DNA of 64,000 bases, from the NCBI RefSeq assembly GCF_004367585.1, contig NZ_CP038015.1:902001-966000 (forward strand), in the 5' to 3' direction. Source of the DNA: Paenisporosarcina antarctica. Its GTDB lineage: Bacteria > Bacillota > Bacilli > Bacillales_A > Planococcaceae. Position numbers and translations under genes: made by a program. Positions within the stretch are counted from its first letter, which is position 1, and each line of letters begins with the position of its first letter. The notes beneath the pieces were generated by a model. That model was not told the origin of the DNA and did not search any database. It saw nothing but the letters and a program-made list of their open reading frames with translations. This document shows positions 33,391 through 43,765 of the stretch, in pieces.

Positions 33391-33756
33391 ATGCCACTCA
33401 TTCCATCCAAAAGTTTACCTTATTTCGAGAAAATGATTTATTTGCCCATGGTGTTAACCATTTTAGAGCACGACCGAGAATCTGTGGAAAAAGGTTCCTT
33501 CAAATTGAAGAAACCTTATGTTGCGATGATTAATCATGCCGTAAAAGTAGCACAACGTGATGTGAAAGATACTAAATTGTATTTGCGTCAACATAATATG
33601 AAAGTCATTCGTGGCAATCGCGATGACACTTTTACGGAATATGTTTTTTATCATAGTGGGTATGAAGAACATCGTCGATATTTAAATGTGCGCTTGCGTA
33701 ATAGGGTAGAGGAGCTACTTGGTGTGTATTTGTCGATTGCAAAACAAGTGAATTGA
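33391..33756 (+). CDS. yhjD: YhjD-like hypothetical protein
   Basis: A 121-residue soluble, basic, mostly helical protein. It contains LPMVLTILEHDR, KLKKPYVAMINHAV and the conserved-looking DDTFTEYVFYHSGYEEHRRYLNVRLRNRVEELL. I recall a similar pattern in B. subtilis YhjD, whose gene is near comK, as here. Function is unknown. AAGGAGGC precedes the ATG. It is a single gene with no clear plus-strand terminator behind it. The symbol is tentative. Confidence 0.6.
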   Translation: MPLIPSKSLPYFEKMIYLPMVLTILEHDRESVEKGSFKLKKPYVAMINHAVKVAQRDVKDTKLYLRQHNMKVIRGNRDDTFTEYVFYHSGYEEHRRYLNVRLRNRVEELLGVYLSIAKQVN

Positions 33757-33790
33757 TATAGATATAGGGAAAGAAAGGGGAAGCGAAAGT

Positions 33791-33826
33791 AAAAAAAGCC
33801 CTCTCAAAAAACAAAGGGCTTAAAAA
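33791..33826 (-). terminator. Terminator of comK
   Basis: AAGCCCT (33796-33802) and AGGGCTT (33815-33821) form a stem. On the minus strand it is followed by a T run, right after the comK stop. Confidence 0.75.
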
Positions 33827-33835
33827 ATATATGTA

Positions 33836-34378
33836 CTATCTTTTAGTTTTTTTATTAGGTGACATAAGTATTGACTGAGAAAAAGGATGGTCAATTTTAT
33901 TGCTCCTATTTTGGAATTCATCTGCAAGGAAATGGGAAAGCGAATATTGTCTGTACATCGTTGAACGAGATACATTTACCGGGAGAACAATTGAGTTGGT
34001 GAAATGCACTAAACATTGTTTGTGAGAGTCAAGAGAAAACCATTTGACAGCAGAAAAAGAAATCCAAATATTCCCTTCAGATTCTGCAGAAAGAGTCGGA
34101 AACATTACTAAAGGAACTCCATAATCACGCGAAATCAAAAGAGGTGTTTTGTGTACACGCCCAATCGCTTCGCGAGAAAAAAATGTAGCTTGTTTAAACG
34201 TATTACCATAAAAAATAAGCGATTTTTTAATAATGGAACTTGGCTTCATTTTTACTAGAAATTCAGTATGATTTTCTAGTACTCGGGTGTAAAGTTTATT
34301 CTCAATTCGAATTGGTACAAGTGCAATTGTATTGAATGAAACAAGGTAATTCGATGCTGCTGAACAGTTTTTATCCAT
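33836..34378 (-). CDS. comK: Competence transcription factor ComK
   Basis: ComK activates late competence (DNA uptake) genes. The 180-residue protein shows the ComK core: MKPSSIIKKSLIFYGNTF near residues 43-60, VMFPTLSAESEGNIWIS near 88-105, SRSTMYRQYSLSHFLADEF, and a late ILMSP near 170-174. That last segment aligns with the FMLYP element that MecA recognises in B. subtilis ComK. About 16 residues that follow it in the 192-residue B. subtilis protein are missing; the protein ends NKKTKR. Neighbouring yhzC and a yhjD-like gene repeat the B. subtilis context. The upstream 180 bp are very AT-rich, but I could not fix ComK boxes. Confidence 0.88.
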   Translation of the reverse strand: MDKNCSAASNYLVSFNTIALVPIRIENKLYTRVLENHTEFLVKMKPSSIIKKSLIFYGNTFKQATFFSREAIGRVHKTPLLISRDYGVPLVMFPTLSAESEGNIWISFSAVKWFSLDSHKQCLVHFTNSIVLPVNVSRSTMYRQYSLSHFLADEFQNRSNKIDHPFSQSILMSPNKKTKR

Positions 34379-34507
34379 AAGTCACATCCCCTATTTTAGA
34401 CTACAAATTCTATTGTAGAGAAATATTGGGATTATGCAATATTATTTTATTAATAATTAAAAATATTTAGAAGAAAATAAATTATAGGGAATTTTCAGAA
34501 AAAACAT

Positions 34508-34537
34508 TTGCAAATTTATAGTATTATTAATTATAAT
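34508..34537 (+). promoter_or_regulatory. Promoter of yhzC
   Basis: TTGCAA (34508-34513), 18-base spacer, TATAAT (34532-34537), 27 bases before the yhzC ATG. Confidence 0.7.
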
Positions 34538-34564
34538 AGATAAAAGGCATCCGAGGTGATTGCA

Positions 34565-34804
34565 ATGGATAAGTACTATTCATATGCTGATTTTCTAAAA
34601 GCGATGGGGCGAAATCAAACCGTTAGTGAAGCGGAAAAACTGTTGAACGATATCTACATGGATTTGTTTTTAAATCATGTACATCGAGAGCAACGAAAAG
34701 AACGCTTGCTTACCTTGATTGATGGTGCGCTCGATCAAAAAGATGAGGGGTCATTTGTAACGTATGCAAGCGAACTACGTCAATTGCATCAAGATAGTGT
34801 GTAA
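34565..34804 (+). CDS. yhzC: IDEAL-domain protein (YhzC-like)
   Basis: A 79-residue protein with the layout of IDEAL-domain proteins, a short conserved helical motif found in small Bacillales proteins such as YhzC and some ComK-cluster neighbours. Seen here: AEKLLNDIYMDLFLNHVHREQRKERLLTLIDGALDQKDEGSFVTY, split by charged turns. In B. subtilis yhzC lies next to comK, as here (divergent). Function is unknown. ATG 34565 follows GAGGTGAT (34553-34560); the GTG at 34556 is part of that site. A strong terminator follows. Confidence 0.75.
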   Translation: MDKYYSYADFLKAMGRNQTVSEAEKLLNDIYMDLFLNHVHREQRKERLLTLIDGALDQKDEGSFVTYASELRQLHQDSV

Positions 34805-34830
34805 TAAGTATTTCTATAGACATGTGATTC

Positions 34831-34860
34831 ATCCGCTCTTTTCGAAGAGCGGATTTTCTT
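34831..34860 (+). terminator. Terminator of yhzC
   Basis: ATCCGCTCTT-TTCG-AAGAGCGGAT, a perfect 10-bp stem with a tetraloop. Confidence 0.9.
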
Positions 34861-34862
34861 TA

Positions 34863-35145
34863 TGTCTAGTTCTGAAGTTGAACTAATAAGGGGCTTTCGC
34901 TTTTCATGTTGTAGGTTCCATCACAGGTGTCGATCAAGCCCAACTTTTAGTTTCTTTAGTCTAGTTCCGACCGCCAGCCCGCACCTAATCTTGGGCAAAT
35001 AGGGTGTGGCTGATGAAGGAGTCGCAACAAGATTTCTTAGCCCTGCATTTTGGTTTCCTTCCTATACTCATTCGCAAACAGGTTTCCGAGTCGTTTCTTC
35101 TAGCCAGTGTCGAGCTCAACACTGGCGCTCTCCACTTTTCTTTCA
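34863..35145. repeat. Tandem pieces of the GTCTAGTTC-type repeat before uvrB
   Basis: Two units begin GTCTAGTTC: one at 34864, ending GGGGCTTTCGCTTTTC near 34905, and one at 34959, ending GGCGCTCTCCACTTTTC near 35139. The second contains a 24-base near-perfect palindrome at 35103-35126 (GCCAGTGT and ACACTGGC around GAGCTC). These ends match the GCGCTT-CGCTTTT ends of common Bacillaceae intergenic repeats as I recall them. Short ORFs here (35004-35209) have no ribosome site and are not called. Confidence 0.5.
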
Positions 35146-35147
35146 AA

Positions 35148-35161
35148 AAAACATACGTTCG
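35148..35161. promoter_or_regulatory. LexA (DinR) box of uvrBA
   Basis: AAAACATACGTTCG matches the Bacillus SOS consensus CGAACnnnnGTTCG at 12 of 14 positions relative to CGAACATACGTTCG. It lies directly before the -35 of the uvrB promoter, as expected for SOS control. Confidence 0.75.
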
Positions 35162-35165
35162 CTTT

Positions 35166-35193
35166 TTGTTCGTATTCAATTGGGGAATATGAT
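35166..35193 (+). promoter_or_regulatory. Promoter of uvrBA
   Basis: TTGTTC (35166-35171), 16-base spacer, TATGAT (35188-35193), about 76 bases before the uvrB ATG. The long AT-rich leader has no clear structure. Confidence 0.55.
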
Positions 35194-35269
35194 AAAATAT
35201 AAACAATAAATAAAAATAATTTAACACAGATAAAATAGACATTTACGCTTTTAATAAGGAGAGGAAACC

Positions 35270-37252
35270 ATGGAACAATCTTTTGATTTGCAGGCTCCTT
35301 ATAAACCAGATGGAGACCAACCACAGGCGATTCGTGAATTATTAAAGGGAATAGAAGAAGGTAGAAAATATCAAACTTTGCTCGGTGCGACGGGTACTGG
35401 CAAGACATTTACCGTTTCTAATGTAGTAACAGAAATAAAAAAACCTACACTGGTCATGGCCCATAATAAAACACTTGCTGGACAACTGTATAGTGAGTTT
35501 AAAGAGTTCTTTCCTAATAATGCGGTGGAGTATTTCGTTAGTTTCTACGATTACTATCAACCGGAAGCTTATATGCCTCAAACTGATACGTATATTGAAA
35601 AAGACTCCAGCATTAATGAAGAAATTGATAAGCTACGTCATTCTGCGACGTCGGCTTTATTCGAACGTGAGGATGTCTTAATAGTCGCATCTGTTTCATG
35701 TATATACGGGTTGGGTAATCCTGAAGAATACCGCGAGATGGTCTTATCACTACGAATGGGTATGGAAATCGAACGCAATCAATTGCTTCGTCGACTAGTG
35801 GACATCCAATATGAACGAAATGATATAAACTTTATGCGTGGAAAGTTCCGTGTACGTGGAGATGTTGTTGAAATTTTCCCAGCTTCTCGAGATGAGCGCT
35901 GTATACGAATTGAATTTTTCGGGGACGAAATTGATCGAATTCGGGAAGTGGATGCTTTAACTGGTGAAATCATCGGTGAACGTGAACATGTTGCGATTTT
36001 CCCTAATTCCCACTTTGTTACTCGTGAAGAAAAATTGTTAAAAGCAATTGAAAACATTGAAATTGAATTAGAACAACAACTAAAGGTTCTTCGCAGTGAG
36101 GATAAGTTATTAGAAGCACAGCGGTTGGAGCAACGTACTCGGTACGACTTAGAGATGATGAGAGAGATGGGCTTTTGTTCAGGGATTGAAAACTATTCAC
36201 GACATTTAACACTCAGAGAGCCAGGGGCCACACCCTATACATTGCTTGATTACTTCCCAGATGACTTCTTAATGGTGATCGATGAAAGCCACGTGACATT
36301 ACCGCAAGTGAGAGGGATGTTCAACGGTGACCAAGCACGTAAGAAAATGTTAGTAGAACATGGCTTCCGTTTACCGTCTGCAATGGATAATCGACCGTTA
36401 ACATTCCAAGAATTTGAGGGGCATATGAGTCAAGCAATTTTCGTTTCAGCCACACCAGGGGCCTATGAATTGGAACACACACCAGAGATGGTTGAGCAAA
36501 TTATTAGACCAACAGGACTGTTAGACCCTACAATCGATATTCGCCCTAGTGAGGGACAAATTGATGATTTAATTGATGAAATTCGTCAACGTTCAGAACG
36601 TAATGAACGTGTGCTTGTTACCACATTAACGAAAAAAATGTCTGAAGATTTGACCGATTACTTAAAAGAAATTGGAATCAAAGTAAACTACTTACACTCA
36701 GAAATAAAAACACTTGAACGGATTGAAATTATTCGAGAACTTCGAATGGGAGTTTATGATGTATTGATTGGAATCAATCTGCTGAGAGAAGGGTTAGACA
36801 TACCAGAAGTGTCGCTCGTAACCATATTAGATGCAGATAAAGAAGGGTTTTTACGTTCTGAACGCTCACTCATTCAAACAATGGGACGTGCTGCTCGAAA
36901 TGCAAATGGACATGTCATCATGTATGCTGACCGCATGACGGATTCGATGACGAAAGCGATTGGAGAAACAGATCGACGTCGTAACATTCAAATCGAGTAT
37001 AACGAGAAACATGGAATTACACCTAAAACCATTCAAAAGAAAATTCGCGATACTATTCGTGCATCTCATAATGCAGAAGAAACATCTAGTTATATGGAAA
37101 AAGTGACAAAAGGTAAGAAGTTAACGAAAGATGAGAAAAAGTCGCTGTTGTTAACGCTAGAAAAAGAAATGAAGGACGCAGCGAAGGCGCTCGATTTTGA
37201 ACGCGCTGCCGAACTTCGCGACACGATTTTGGAACTGAAAGCGGAAGGGTGA
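35270..37252 (+). CDS. uvrB: Excinuclease ABC subunit B
   Basis: UvrB is the damage-verifying helicase-like subunit of nucleotide excision repair. The 660-residue protein has Walker A GATGTGKT (about residues 38-45), the beta-hairpin region [17 protein letters not shown] split over residues 91-108, helicase motifs DESH and SATPG, and motif [11 protein letters not shown]. The C-terminal UVR domain ([12 protein letters not shown], about 640-651) binds UvrC. AAGGAG precedes the ATG. uvrA follows by six bases, forming the usual uvrBA operon behind a LexA box. Confidence 0.97.
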   Translation: MEQSFDLQAPYKPDGDQPQAIRELLKGIEEGRKYQTLLGATGTGKTFTVSNVVTEIKKPTLVMAHNKTLAGQLYSEFKEFFPNNAVEYFVSFYDYYQPEAYMPQTDTYIEKDSSINEEIDKLRHSATSALFEREDVLIVASVSCIYGLGNPEEYREMVLSLRMGMEIERNQLLRRLVDIQYERNDINFMRGKFRVRGDVVEIFPASRDERCIRIEFFGDEIDRIREVDALTGEIIGEREHVAIFPNSHFVTREEKLLKAIENIEIELEQQLKVLRSEDKLLEAQRLEQRTRYDLEMMREMGFCSGIENYSRHLTLREPGATPYTLLDYFPDDFLMVIDESHVTLPQVRGMFNGDQARKKMLVEHGFRLPSAMDNRPLTFQEFEGHMSQAIFVSATPGAYELEHTPEMVEQIIRPTGLLDPTIDIRPSEGQIDDLIDEIRQRSERNERVLVTTLTKKMSEDLTDYLKEIGIKVNYLHSEIKTLERIEIIRELRMGVYDVLIGINLLREGLDIPEVSLVTILDADKEGFLRSERSLIQTMGRAARNANGHVIMYADRMTDSMTKAIGETDRRRNIQIEYNEKHGITPKTIQKKIRDTIRASHNAEETSSYMEKVTKGKKLTKDEKKSLLLTLEKEMKDAAKALDFERAAELRDTILELKAEG

Positions 37253-37258
37253 AGCGAA

Positions 37259-40159
37259 TTGAAAAAACAAGAAATTCGTATACAAGGTGCACGTGCACAT
37301 AATTTAAAAAATATAGATATAACCATTCCACGAGATAAGCTTGTCGTTATGACAGGGTTGTCTGGTTCTGGTAAATCATCACTCGCTTTCGATACCATTT
37401 ATGCAGAGGGGCAAAGACGTTATGTCGAATCGTTATCAGCCTACGCACGTCAGTTTTTAGGGCAAATGGACAAGCCCGATGTGGATGTAATTGAAGGTTT
37501 GTCGCCTGCAATTTCTATCGATCAAAAAACGACAAGTAGAAACCCACGCTCTACAGTAGGTACTGTAACCGAGATTTACGATTATTTACGTTTATTATTT
37601 GCTCGTGTAGGAAAGCCAATATGTCCCAATCATGGAGTGGAAATTTCTTCCCAAACTATCGAGCAAATGGTTGATCGTTTAATGGAATTCCCTGAACGTA
37701 CACGTATGCAAATTTTAGCACCAATTGTCTCTGGTCGAAAAGGGACCCACGCTAAAATGCTAGAAGATGTGAAAAAGCAAGGCTATGTACGTGTTCGAGT
37801 AAACGGTGATTTAATGGATTTAGATGACGATATTAATTTAGATAAAAATAAAAAGCACGATATTGAAATTGTTATTGACCGGGTTGTAATAAAAGAAGAT
37901 ATCGCCGCAAGACTTGCTGATTCTTTGGAATCTGCACTGAGACTTGCAGATGGACGTGTATTAATTGATGTCATGGAACACGAGATATTGTTGTTTAGTG
38001 AACATCATGCTTGTCCTATTTGTGGATTTTCAATAGGTGAACTAGAACCACGTATGTTTTCATTTAACAGTCCTTTCGGTGCGTGTCCTGAATGTGATGG
38101 TCTTGGTACGAAGCTAGAGGTTGACCAAGAACTTGTCATACCTGATTGGTCAAAATCGTTAAACGACGGTGCTATTGCCCCGTGGGAACCAACAAGTTCG
38201 CAATACTATCCACAACTATTAGCTGCCGTATGCAAGCATTATAAAATAAATATGAATAAGCCTGTTGACAAGTTGCCAAAAGATCAAATAGATAAAATTA
38301 TTCATGGATCCGGTACAGATAAAATTCGATTCCGATACGAAAATGATTTCGGACAAGTTCGAGATAATGAAATATATTTTGAAGGTGTTTTAACAAATAT
38401 CGAACGTCGTTATAAAGAAACGTCTTCGGATTATATTCGAGATCAAATGGAAAAGTATATGGCCAAACAAGCATGTCCAACATGTAAGGGATATCGCTTA
38501 AAGCCGGAAACATTAGCTGTAAAAGTTGCATCACTTCATATCGGACAAGTAACGGCATTTTCTATTCAAGAGGCCGATACATTTTTCAAATCACTCGAAT
38601 TATCTGAAAAAGACATGCAAATTGCGCGACTCATTTTACGTGAACTCCACGAACGACTTGGTTTCCTTCTTAATGTTGGTTTAGATTACTTAACGTTAAG
38701 TAGGGGTGCGGGTACGTTATCAGGCGGTGAGGCTCAGCGCATTCGCTTGGCAACTCAAATCGGTTCACGATTAACGGGAGTACTTTATATATTAGATGAA
38801 CCTTCAATTGGATTGCATCAGCGTGATAATAATCGACTGATTTCCACACTTAAAAATATGCGAGATATTGGTAACACTTTAATTGTTGTTGAACACGATG
38901 AAGATACGATGATGGCTGCGGATTATTTAATAGATGTAGGTCCTGGAGCAGGAGTTCATGGTGGTGAAATCGTGGCAGCTGGAACACCAACACAAGTAAT
39001 GAAGAACACTAAGTCCATTACAGGTCAATATTTAAGTGGCAAGAAATTTATTGCGCTTCCAGCAGAACGTCGAAAACCAGATGGTCGAATAATTTCGATT
39101 AAAGGGGCGACGGAAAATAACTTAAAAAATGTTGCGGTGGATATCCCGCTTGGTATCTTTACTGCTGTTACGGGTGTATCAGGTTCAGGGAAAAGTACGT
39201 TAATCAATGAAATTTTGCATAAATCACTCGCACAAAAGTTAAATGGTGCTAAAACAAAACCAGGACAACATAAAGAAGTGACTGGTATCGAACAGCTTGA
39301 AAAGGTTATTGATGTTGACCAATCACCGATTGGGAGAACACCAAGATCAAATCCAGCCACATATACAGGCGTTTTCGATGATATTCGTGATGTTTATGCA
39401 TCAACGAACGAAGCGAAAGTACGAGGCTACAAAAAAGGCCGGTTTAGTTTCAACGTTAAAGGTGGGCGCTGTGAAGCATGCCGAGGAGACGGCATTATTA
39501 AAATTGAAATGCATTTCTTACCTGACGTATATGTTCCGTGTGAAATTTGTAATGGAAAGCGTTACAACCGTGAAACACTAGAAGTGAAGTATAAAGGAGA
39601 AAATATTGCGGACGTATTAAAAATGACTGTTGAAGATGCACTTAAATTCTTTGTAAACATTCCAAAGATTAGCCGTAAACTTCAAACAATCGTCGATGTT
39701 GGATTAGGATATATGCAACTGGGTCAACCGGCAACGACGTTATCAGGTGGTGAAGCACAACGTGTAAAATTGGCTTCTGAATTACACAAACGCTCGAATG
39801 GAAAGTCCTTCTATATATTAGATGAGCCGACAACCGGATTACATGCACATGATATTGCACGTTTACTTGAAGTGTTACAGAGATTAGTGGAAAACGGGGA
39901 CACGGTATTAGTTATCGAGCATAACTTAGACGTTATTAAAACATCGGATTATGTAATTGACTTAGGTCCTGAAGGTGGCGATAAAGGGGGAGAGATTTTA
40001 GCTGTAGGAACTCCTGAAGAAATAGCCAAAGTGAAGAAGTCATATACGGGTCACTATTTAAAGCAAATACTCGACCGCGACCGTAAACGCATGGATGAAC
40101 AAATAAAAAAAGCCTCAACAAAGAGAAAGACAAAAAAAGAAGCAGTTTTGATAAAATGA
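37259..40159 (+). CDS. uvrA: Excinuclease ABC subunit A
   Basis: UvrA is the ABC-type damage sensor that loads UvrB. The 966-residue protein has two ATPase halves: Walker [10 protein letters not shown] near residue 31 and GVSGSGKST near 640, and two LSGGEAQR signatures. Zinc fingers appear as [21 protein letters not shown] and [11 protein letters not shown] with CEICNGKRY. The start is a TTG at 37259, giving [30 protein letters not shown] lies upstream. No terminator is obvious before yvlB. Confidence 0.97.
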   Translation: MKKQEIRIQGARAHNLKNIDITIPRDKLVVMTGLSGSGKSSLAFDTIYAEGQRRYVESLSAYARQFLGQMDKPDVDVIEGLSPAISIDQKTTSRNPRSTVGTVTEIYDYLRLLFARVGKPICPNHGVEISSQTIEQMVDRLMEFPERTRMQILAPIVSGRKGTHAKMLEDVKKQGYVRVRVNGDLMDLDDDINLDKNKKHDIEIVIDRVVIKEDIAARLADSLESALRLADGRVLIDVMEHEILLFSEHHACPICGFSIGELEPRMFSFNSPFGACPECDGLGTKLEVDQELVIPDWSKSLNDGAIAPWEPTSSQYYPQLLAAVCKHYKINMNKPVDKLPKDQIDKIIHGSGTDKIRFRYENDFGQVRDNEIYFEGVLTNIERRYKETSSDYIRDQMEKYMAKQACPTCKGYRLKPETLAVKVASLHIGQVTAFSIQEADTFFKSLELSEKDMQIARLILRELHERLGFLLNVGLDYLTLSRGAGTLSGGEAQRIRLATQIGSRLTGVLYILDEPSIGLHQRDNNRLISTLKNMRDIGNTLIVVEHDEDTMMAADYLIDVGPGAGVHGGEIVAAGTPTQVMKNTKSITGQYLSGKKFIALPAERRKPDGRIISIKGATENNLKNVAVDIPLGIFTAVTGVSGSGKSTLINEILHKSLAQKLNGAKTKPGQHKEVTGIEQLEKVIDVDQSPIGRTPRSNPATYTGVFDDIRDVYASTNEAKVRGYKKGRFSFNVKGGRCEACRGDGIIKIEMHFLPDVYVPCEICNGKRYNRETLEVKYKGENIADVLKMTVEDALKFFVNIPKISRKLQTIVDVGLGYMQLGQPATTLSGGEAQRVKLASELHKRSNGKSFYILDEPTTGLHAHDIARLLEVLQRLVENGDTVLVIEHNLDVIKTSDYVIDLGPEGGDKGGEILAVGTPEEIAKVKKSYTGHYLKQILDRDRKRMDEQIKKASTKRKTKKEAVLIK

Positions 40160-40238
40160 AACCTTTTTTGCTTTTAAACCGTATGTATAAGAGAAGAACA
40201 AAGTTCCGCGTAAAGCGGCTTTGAAGGAGGCCAAAAAT

Positions 40239-41399
40239 ATGCAAGAAGAACGTAAACGCATTTTAGATTCAGTCGAAAAAGGGACGATATCTGCTCAAGA
40301 AGCGTTAATATTGCTAGAGGCTTTAGGAAATGGAAAGACGAAAGCAAGCGATTCAACGTATGCTGCGCCAGACCAGTCTGAAAAACAATCTCATTCAACA
40401 CATACAAACGATGAAAACCACAACAAGAAAACCACATCTTCTCAAGCAGACGATTTTATGGAAGACATTAAACGCGACTTTACACAGATTGGTGAACGCT
40501 TTATGCAATTCATGCAAACCACGGTCGGGAAAATGAAATCATTTGATTTCGAAATGCCTTTTGGTGAGCCAAATGAATTTCATCATACCTTTACGAAAGA
40601 AGATGTAGACATTAAGGAGATATCAGCAGATCTTGCCAATGGCAAGTTTGAAATTTATCCTTCACAAGATGGTCAAGTACGTGCAGATTGCCATGTGAAA
40701 GTATATCGATCGCCTTCTGAAGAAGTTGCAAAGAAAGAATTCCTTGATAAATTTGTATTTGTCGTTGATCAACAAAAATTACGTATTATTAGTGATTTGA
40801 AAACAACATCAGTGAATGTTGTCTTATATGTACCAAAACAAATGTACGATTCAATTTCTATTCGATTATTCAATGGGGCTTTTATTGGTAAGCATATAGA
40901 AGTGGATCGTCTCAAAGTCAAAACCGCGAATGGCAAAATTGAACTGAAAGATGTTCAACTAGAAGATGCTGAAGTCCAAACAGCGAATGGTGCTATACAA
41001 GTAAAAGAGGCAAAAGGAAATAAAATTGATGCTGAAACAATTAATGGACGCATTTATATCGATGGTTATTTAAAAGGGATTGAAGCACAGTCGGTTAATG
41101 GTCACGTCGTCGTCACAACGAAAAGTATAGAGGCTCATAAAATTGAAGCACGAGCGGTAGCTGGTACAGTAGAAATATATGTACCATCTACTATCGGCTT
41201 ACAAGGTGAAATAGCTTCGAACTTTGGTAAAATGGATGTGGCATTATCTGATGTAACTCGGATAAATGAACAAGAGCATTTCTTGCAAAAAAATATTCGT
41301 TTTACAAAAGATATTGAGGGTTCAACAACAGCTCCTCTCTACATTAAGGGTGAAGCCAAAACAGGATCAATTCTAGTTCGTTACATCTCTTCTGAATAA
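40239..41399 (+). CDS. yvlB: DUF4097-containing protein (YvlB-like)
   Basis: A 386-residue protein. The N-terminal 30 residues (ERKRILDSVEKGTISAQEA) form a SHOCT/YvlB_N-type helical motif. A low-complexity linker rich in Ser, Thr, Asn and His follows (about 35-75). The C-terminal half is a DUF4097 beta-helix-like domain with repeated VKTANGKIELKDV, VQTANGAIQVKEA and AETINGRIYIDG units. B. subtilis yvlB lies near uvrBA, and its LiaX-like relatives take part in envelope-stress sensing. AAGGAGG precedes ATG 40239. The usual partners yvlC and yvlD are absent here. Confidence 0.82.
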   Translation: MQEERKRILDSVEKGTISAQEALILLEALGNGKTKASDSTYAAPDQSEKQSHSTHTNDENHNKKTTSSQADDFMEDIKRDFTQIGERFMQFMQTTVGKMKSFDFEMPFGEPNEFHHTFTKEDVDIKEISADLANGKFEIYPSQDGQVRADCHVKVYRSPSEEVAKKEFLDKFVFVVDQQKLRIISDLKTTSVNVVLYVPKQMYDSISIRLFNGAFIGKHIEVDRLKVKTANGKIELKDVQLEDAEVQTANGAIQVKEAKGNKIDAETINGRIYIDGYLKGIEAQSVNGHVVVTTKSIEAHKIEARAVAGTVEIYVPSTIGLQGEIASNFGKMDVALSDVTRINEQEHFLQKNIRFTKDIEGSTTAPLYIKGEAKTGSILVRYISSE

Positions 41400-41426
41400 A
41401 GAAGGGTATATATAGTAAATAAAAAT

Positions 41427-41474
41427 GCCCCGTATCTCAGACATTGAAAAAATGTCTAGATTCGGGGTTTTTTC
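41427..41474 (+). terminator. Terminator after yvlB
   Basis: CCCCG...AGACATT pairs with AATGTCT...CGGGG with internal mismatches, followed by eight T. Confidence 0.8.
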
Positions 41475-41544
41475 TTTTTCTTTTTACCTTAAGAGGCGAA
41501 GGAGAAATTCTATAAAGTTTTATTTTAGTCGTTCAATTCATTTT

Positions 41545-42537
41545 TTAAAGTTCAATTTTATCATTCGGATATACAATACCTAATTCAGCTCGTACTTTAT
41601 CAACAACTAACATGGTTGTATAGGAGTTATCATGTGAGTTTATATCGGATTCCAATTTCCCTGCGTTTATTAAATCAATAAATTCTTTTACTTCATAATA
41701 CATAACGGGATGTGATTGATTGATAGTTAATTGTTCAAAAGTTCCGTTATTGTAGTGGATTTCAACTTTTTCAGGCGAGTTTATTTTGTCAATAATCATG
41801 GTTCCTTCTTCGCCTTGAATTTCGCTCGGTAAAGAAGAATTAGATATTTTGGAATACATGACAACCGCATCTTTATCGTCATAGCTTAAAACTACGCTAC
41901 CTTCACCATCCACACCTGAATCAAGTATAATGCCAGTTGCCTTCACTTCAATTGGTTCACCGAATAATGTTATAAGTGGATATAAACAATAAACGCCAAG
42001 ATCCATTAAAGCCCCATTTGCAAACTTTGGATTGAAAGCATTGAGTACAATGCCTTCTTTGTATTTATCATAACGAGATGAATACTGACAATAGCTGGCA
42101 AAGTATCTACGGATTGGTCCAATTTTATAAAGGTTATCTTGAATGACCTTGAATCCAGGAAGTAATGTTGATTTCATGGCTTCCATTAATAGAACCTGAT
42201 GATCTTTTGCAGCTTGAATCATTGTCGTTACTTCGTATACATTCGCTGCTAATGGTTTTTCACATAAAACATGTTTGCCATTTCGCAAAAATAAAATAGC
42301 TTGTTCAGAATGAAATGAATTAGGAGATGCAATATATACCGCATCAATTTCTTCACTAACTGCCATTTCTTCTAGGTTTGTAAATAGTAGGTTTATTCCG
42401 TATTTGTTTGAGAATTGTTCAGCCTGCTCAATTGTTCGAGAATAAACTGCTGTTAGTTTAAAATCTTCGACACCCTCTGCAGCTTCAAGTAATCTTTCAG
42501 TAATGAAATTTGTACCAATTATCCCGATTCGAACCAT
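41545..42537 (-). CDS. Gfo/Idh/MocA-family oxidoreductase
   Basis: A 330-residue NAD(P)-dependent dehydrogenase. The Rossmann motif is RIGIIGTNFITERLL at the N-terminus, and the family signature EKPLAANVYE (about residues 93-102) includes the conserved lysine. C-terminal domain elements GALMDLGVYCLYPL are typical. The sugar or polyol substrate cannot be named. ATG 42537 follows AAGGGG; the longer frame to 42564 includes that site. It is on the opposite strand inside a conserved uvrA-yvlB-hprK region, where B. subtilis carries yvlC and yvlD, so it is probably an insertion or replacement in this lineage. Confidence 0.87.
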   Translation of the reverse strand: MVRIGIIGTNFITERLLEAAEGVEDFKLTAVYSRTIEQAEQFSNKYGINLLFTNLEEMAVSEEIDAVYIASPNSFHSEQAILFLRNGKHVLCEKPLAANVYEVTTMIQAAKDHQVLLMEAMKSTLLPGFKVIQDNLYKIGPIRRYFASYCQYSSRYDKYKEGIVLNAFNPKFANGALMDLGVYCLYPLITLFGEPIEVKATGIILDSGVDGEGSVVLSYDDKDAVVMYSKISNSSLPSEIQGEEGTMIIDKINSPEKVEIHYNNGTFEQLTINQSHPVMYYEVKEFIDLINAGKLESDINSHDNSYTTMLVVDKVRAELGIVYPNDKIEL

Positions 42538-42641
42538 ATAACAGACCCCTTTTCTTTGTTTCATACCTTAAATTATAGACTTCATGTATCGTATTATTAT
42601 AGAGATAAAATAACTTTAAGCAAATAACATTGAAACGTAAA

Positions 42642-42692
42642 TTCCTAAAAGAAAATAGGAATCTCTATGACAAAGCTATAAGTGACATAGAG
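42642..42692. repeat. Two adjacent inverted repeats in the hprK leader
   Basis: ATTCCTA/TAGGAAT (42642-42648 and 42656-42662 approximately) is followed directly by CTCTATG/CATAGAG (42663-42669 and 42686-42692). Neither has a T tail. They lie in the 238-bp divergent region between the oxidoreductase and hprK and could be operators or RNA hairpins. Confidence 0.4.
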
Positions 42693-42805
42693 TAAATAAC
42701 TGAAAAGCTGTATTAATAAGAGAAATTCATTTCATTTTTCAGAGTGCATGCTAAAATAAAGGACATAAAGGTAATTTGAATTTCGAAGAAAGTAGGTGTT
42801 TTTTA

Positions 42806-43738
42806 GTGCAAGTTACTACAAAAGATGTAATGGAAAAATTTGATTTAACCCTTGTTAGTGGTCAAGAAGGTGTCGGCAAACATATTGCTGTCAGCGATAT
42901 ATCACGCCCGGGTTTAGAAATGGCCGGATATTTCACACACTATCCAGCAAACCGTGTACAGTTACTTGGAAAAACAGAACTTTCTTTTTACGATATGTTA
43001 TTGCCTCATGAACGAGTGGAACGCATGCAGAAACTATGTTCACCTGATACACCAGCGATTATCATTTCGCATGGTTTGAAAGTGCCGCAAGAATTGAAAA
43101 TCGCTTCAAATGAAGAACATGTTCCAGTCCTTACAGCCAAAATGGCAACCACACGTTTTTCGAGTTTACTGACAAACTTTCTAGAAAGTAAACTAGCACC
43201 TACTACGGCAGTACATGGAGTGCTTCTCGATATTTATGGTGTTGGCGTATTAATTACAGGGAAAAGTGGTGTTGGTAAAAGTGAGACTGCTCTAGAGCTT
43301 GTAAAAAGAGGGCACCGATTAGTTGCTGACGATTGTGTTGAAATTAGACAAGAAACAGAAAATACGCTTGTTGGAAATGCTCCTAAACTGATTGAACATT
43401 TACTTGAAATTCGTGGTCTGGGCATTATTGATGTTATGACTTTGTTTGGTGCAAGTGCAATACGTAGCTTTAAACGAATATCTCTTGTAATTGAATTAGA
43501 GAATTGGGATGAACAGAAGACGTATGATCGTTTAGGACTAGAAGATGAAAAAATGAAAATTATAGAAACAGATTTGACCAAACTCACTATTCCCGTTCGA
43601 CCTGGTCGAAACTTAGCAGTTATTATAGAAGTAGCAGCCATGAACCATCGTTTGAAGCGAATGGGTTTCAATGCAGCAGAGGAATTCTCCAATCGTTTAA
43701 ACGATGTTATTAGTCAAAATGAACATTCTACATATTAA
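42806..43738 (+). CDS. hprK: HPr kinase/phosphorylase
   Basis: HprK phosphorylates HPr and Crh on Ser46 and also runs the phosphorolysis, producing PPi. The 310-residue protein (GTG 42806 behind AAGTAGGTG) has the same length as B. subtilis HprK. It shows the P loop GKSGVGKS (residues 152-159), the [11 protein letters not shown] segment, and the HprK signature [11 protein letters not shown] with [12 protein letters not shown]. The frame from 42776 lacks a ribosome site. It heads hprK-lgt-yvoD-(ppaX)-yvoF. The PPi-removing PpaX in this operon is reduced to a remnant. Confidence 0.95.
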   Translation: MQVTTKDVMEKFDLTLVSGQEGVGKHIAVSDISRPGLEMAGYFTHYPANRVQLLGKTELSFYDMLLPHERVERMQKLCSPDTPAIIISHGLKVPQELKIASNEEHVPVLTAKMATTRFSSLLTNFLESKLAPTTAVHGVLLDIYGVGVLITGKSGVGKSETALELVKRGHRLVADDCVEIRQETENTLVGNAPKLIEHLLEIRGLGIIDVMTLFGASAIRSFKRISLVIELENWDEQKTYDRLGLEDEKMKIIETDLTKLTIPVRPGRNLAVIIEVAAMNHRLKRMGFNAAEEFSNRLNDVISQNEHSTY

Positions 43739-43765
43739 ATTTAGGAAGTCTGGAAGGGGTACAAC

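Noticed and set aside
34379-34507. ComK boxes upstream of comK
   Set aside because: The region is so AT-rich that AAAA and TTTT runs occur by chance; no pair with the required five-base gap and spacing was convincing.
35004-35209. Two short plus-strand ORFs before uvrB
   Set aside because: They lie in repeat and promoter sequence and have no ribosome binding site.
43234-43692. Minus-strand ORF of 152 codons opposite hprK
   Set aside because: Antisense shadow of conserved HprK motifs; no ribosome site and no recognisable domain.
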